NCBI GenBank assembly: GCA_038258415.1
Contig: JBBSPY010000198.1
Location: forward strand, 1-6,300
Reading direction: 5' to 3'
DNA: 6,300 bases
Source of the DNA: Schlegelella_A sp038258415
Lineage (GTDB): Bacteria > Pseudomonadota > Gammaproteobacteria > Burkholderiales > Burkholderiaceae_C
Below the pieces are notes generated by a model. That model was given only the letters and a program-made list of their open reading frames with translations. It had not been told where the DNA came from and searched no databases. Position 1 is the first letter of the stretch, and every line of letters starts with the position of its first letter. Shown one piece after another: positions 6,007-6,300 of this stretch. The translations under genes and the position numbers were made by a program.

Positions 6007-6300
6007 TCAGCCCTTTGAGCGGCTCGCCGCCAGCTGGTTCTCGACCGCCTCGGCGTTGAGGGCGCCGGGCTTCTTGGTGCCGTCCTCGAAGACGAGACCG
6101 GGCGTGCCGTTGATCTTGTAGCGACGACCCATCACGACGTTGCGTTGCAGCGCGCCGATGTCGCAGTTGGCGACGGTCTCGCCGCCGGGCGGCGTGCCCT
6201 TGACCATCCAGTCGCGCCACGCGGCGGTCTTGTCCTTGGCGCACCAGATCGCCTTCGACTTGGCCGGCGAGTCGCCGCCGAGGATCGGATAGAGGAAGGT
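6007..6300 (-). CDS. dsbC: Thiol:disulfide interchange protein DsbC, C-terminal part (5' end beyond window)
   Basis: The last 97 codons of a DsbC-type periplasmic disulfide isomerase, which reshuffles wrong disulfides in secreted proteins and is kept reduced by DsbD. The visible part starts TFLYPILGGDSPAKSKAIWC and continues AKDKTAAWRDWM, closely resembling the E. coli DsbC thioredoxin domain. Two cysteines (residues 20 and 46 of the visible part) correspond to the structural disulfide C141-C163 of E. coli DsbC, with a spacing four residues longer. The cis-proline loop next to the active site is NGTPGLVF (P at 67), followed by EDGTKKPGALNAEAVE. The signal peptide, dimerisation domain and CXXC active site must lie to the right of the window. 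DsbG or another DsbC/DsbG relative is the alternative, but the IWCAKDK stretch favours DsbC. It converges on the aldolase-like gene with a 21-bp gap in which I see no clear terminator. Confidence 0.92.
   Translation of the reverse strand, partial: TFLYPILGGDSPAKSKAIWCAKDKTAAWRDWMVKGTPPGGETVANCDIGALQRNVVMGRRYKINGTPGLVFEDGTKKPGALNAEAVENQLAASRSKG

Noticed and set aside
1..6300. Mobile elements, CRISPR repeats, toxin-antitoxin or phage-defence genes
   Set aside because: No transposase, integrase, terminal repeats, spaced repeat array or small paired toxin-like frames were seen. All sizeable coding space is explained by six housekeeping or metabolic-type genes.

Overview
The window is a GC-rich (roughly two-thirds G+C), densely coding chromosomal segment. 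It carries six protein genes, two of them cut by the window edges. The mix of DsbC, a DUF3108 protein next to an M61 peptidase, a beta-oxidation-type enoyl-CoA hydratase and a bacterial Fe-S photolyase fits a Gram-negative proteobacterium. A betaproteobacterium of the order Burkholderiales is the most likely source, but this is an inference from gene content and style, not a marker-gene identification.

Layout. The left half is a leftward block. It runs from an M61-family metallopeptidase (start 3510) into a membrane-anchored DUF3108 protein that overlaps it by 19 bp, and then, after 71 bp, into an enoyl-CoA hydratase truncated by the left edge. From a 56-bp divergent gap (3511-3566) the right half runs rightward: a cryptochrome/photolyase-family protein of the Fe-S bacterial (FeS-BCP, PhrB-like) type, then, 46 bp on, a class II aldolase/adducin-family protein. 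A leftward dsbC, represented only by its C-terminal 97 codons, converges on the aldolase-like gene with a 21-bp gap.

The genes do not form one obvious pathway. M61 and DUF3108 are probably co-translated. The photolyase would repair UV lesions or act as a blue-light flavoprotein. The hydratase belongs to acyl-CoA catabolism, and DsbC to periplasmic disulfide isomerisation. The most notable points are the almost complete residue-by-residue agreement of the photolyase with known PhrB functional positions, with a longer loop between two cluster cysteines, and the replacement of the catalytic glutamate by glycine in the class II aldolase-like protein. I found no mobile element, CRISPR array, tRNA or rRNA, and no convincing sign of a wholly new system. 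No stretch longer than 71 bp lacks a gene.
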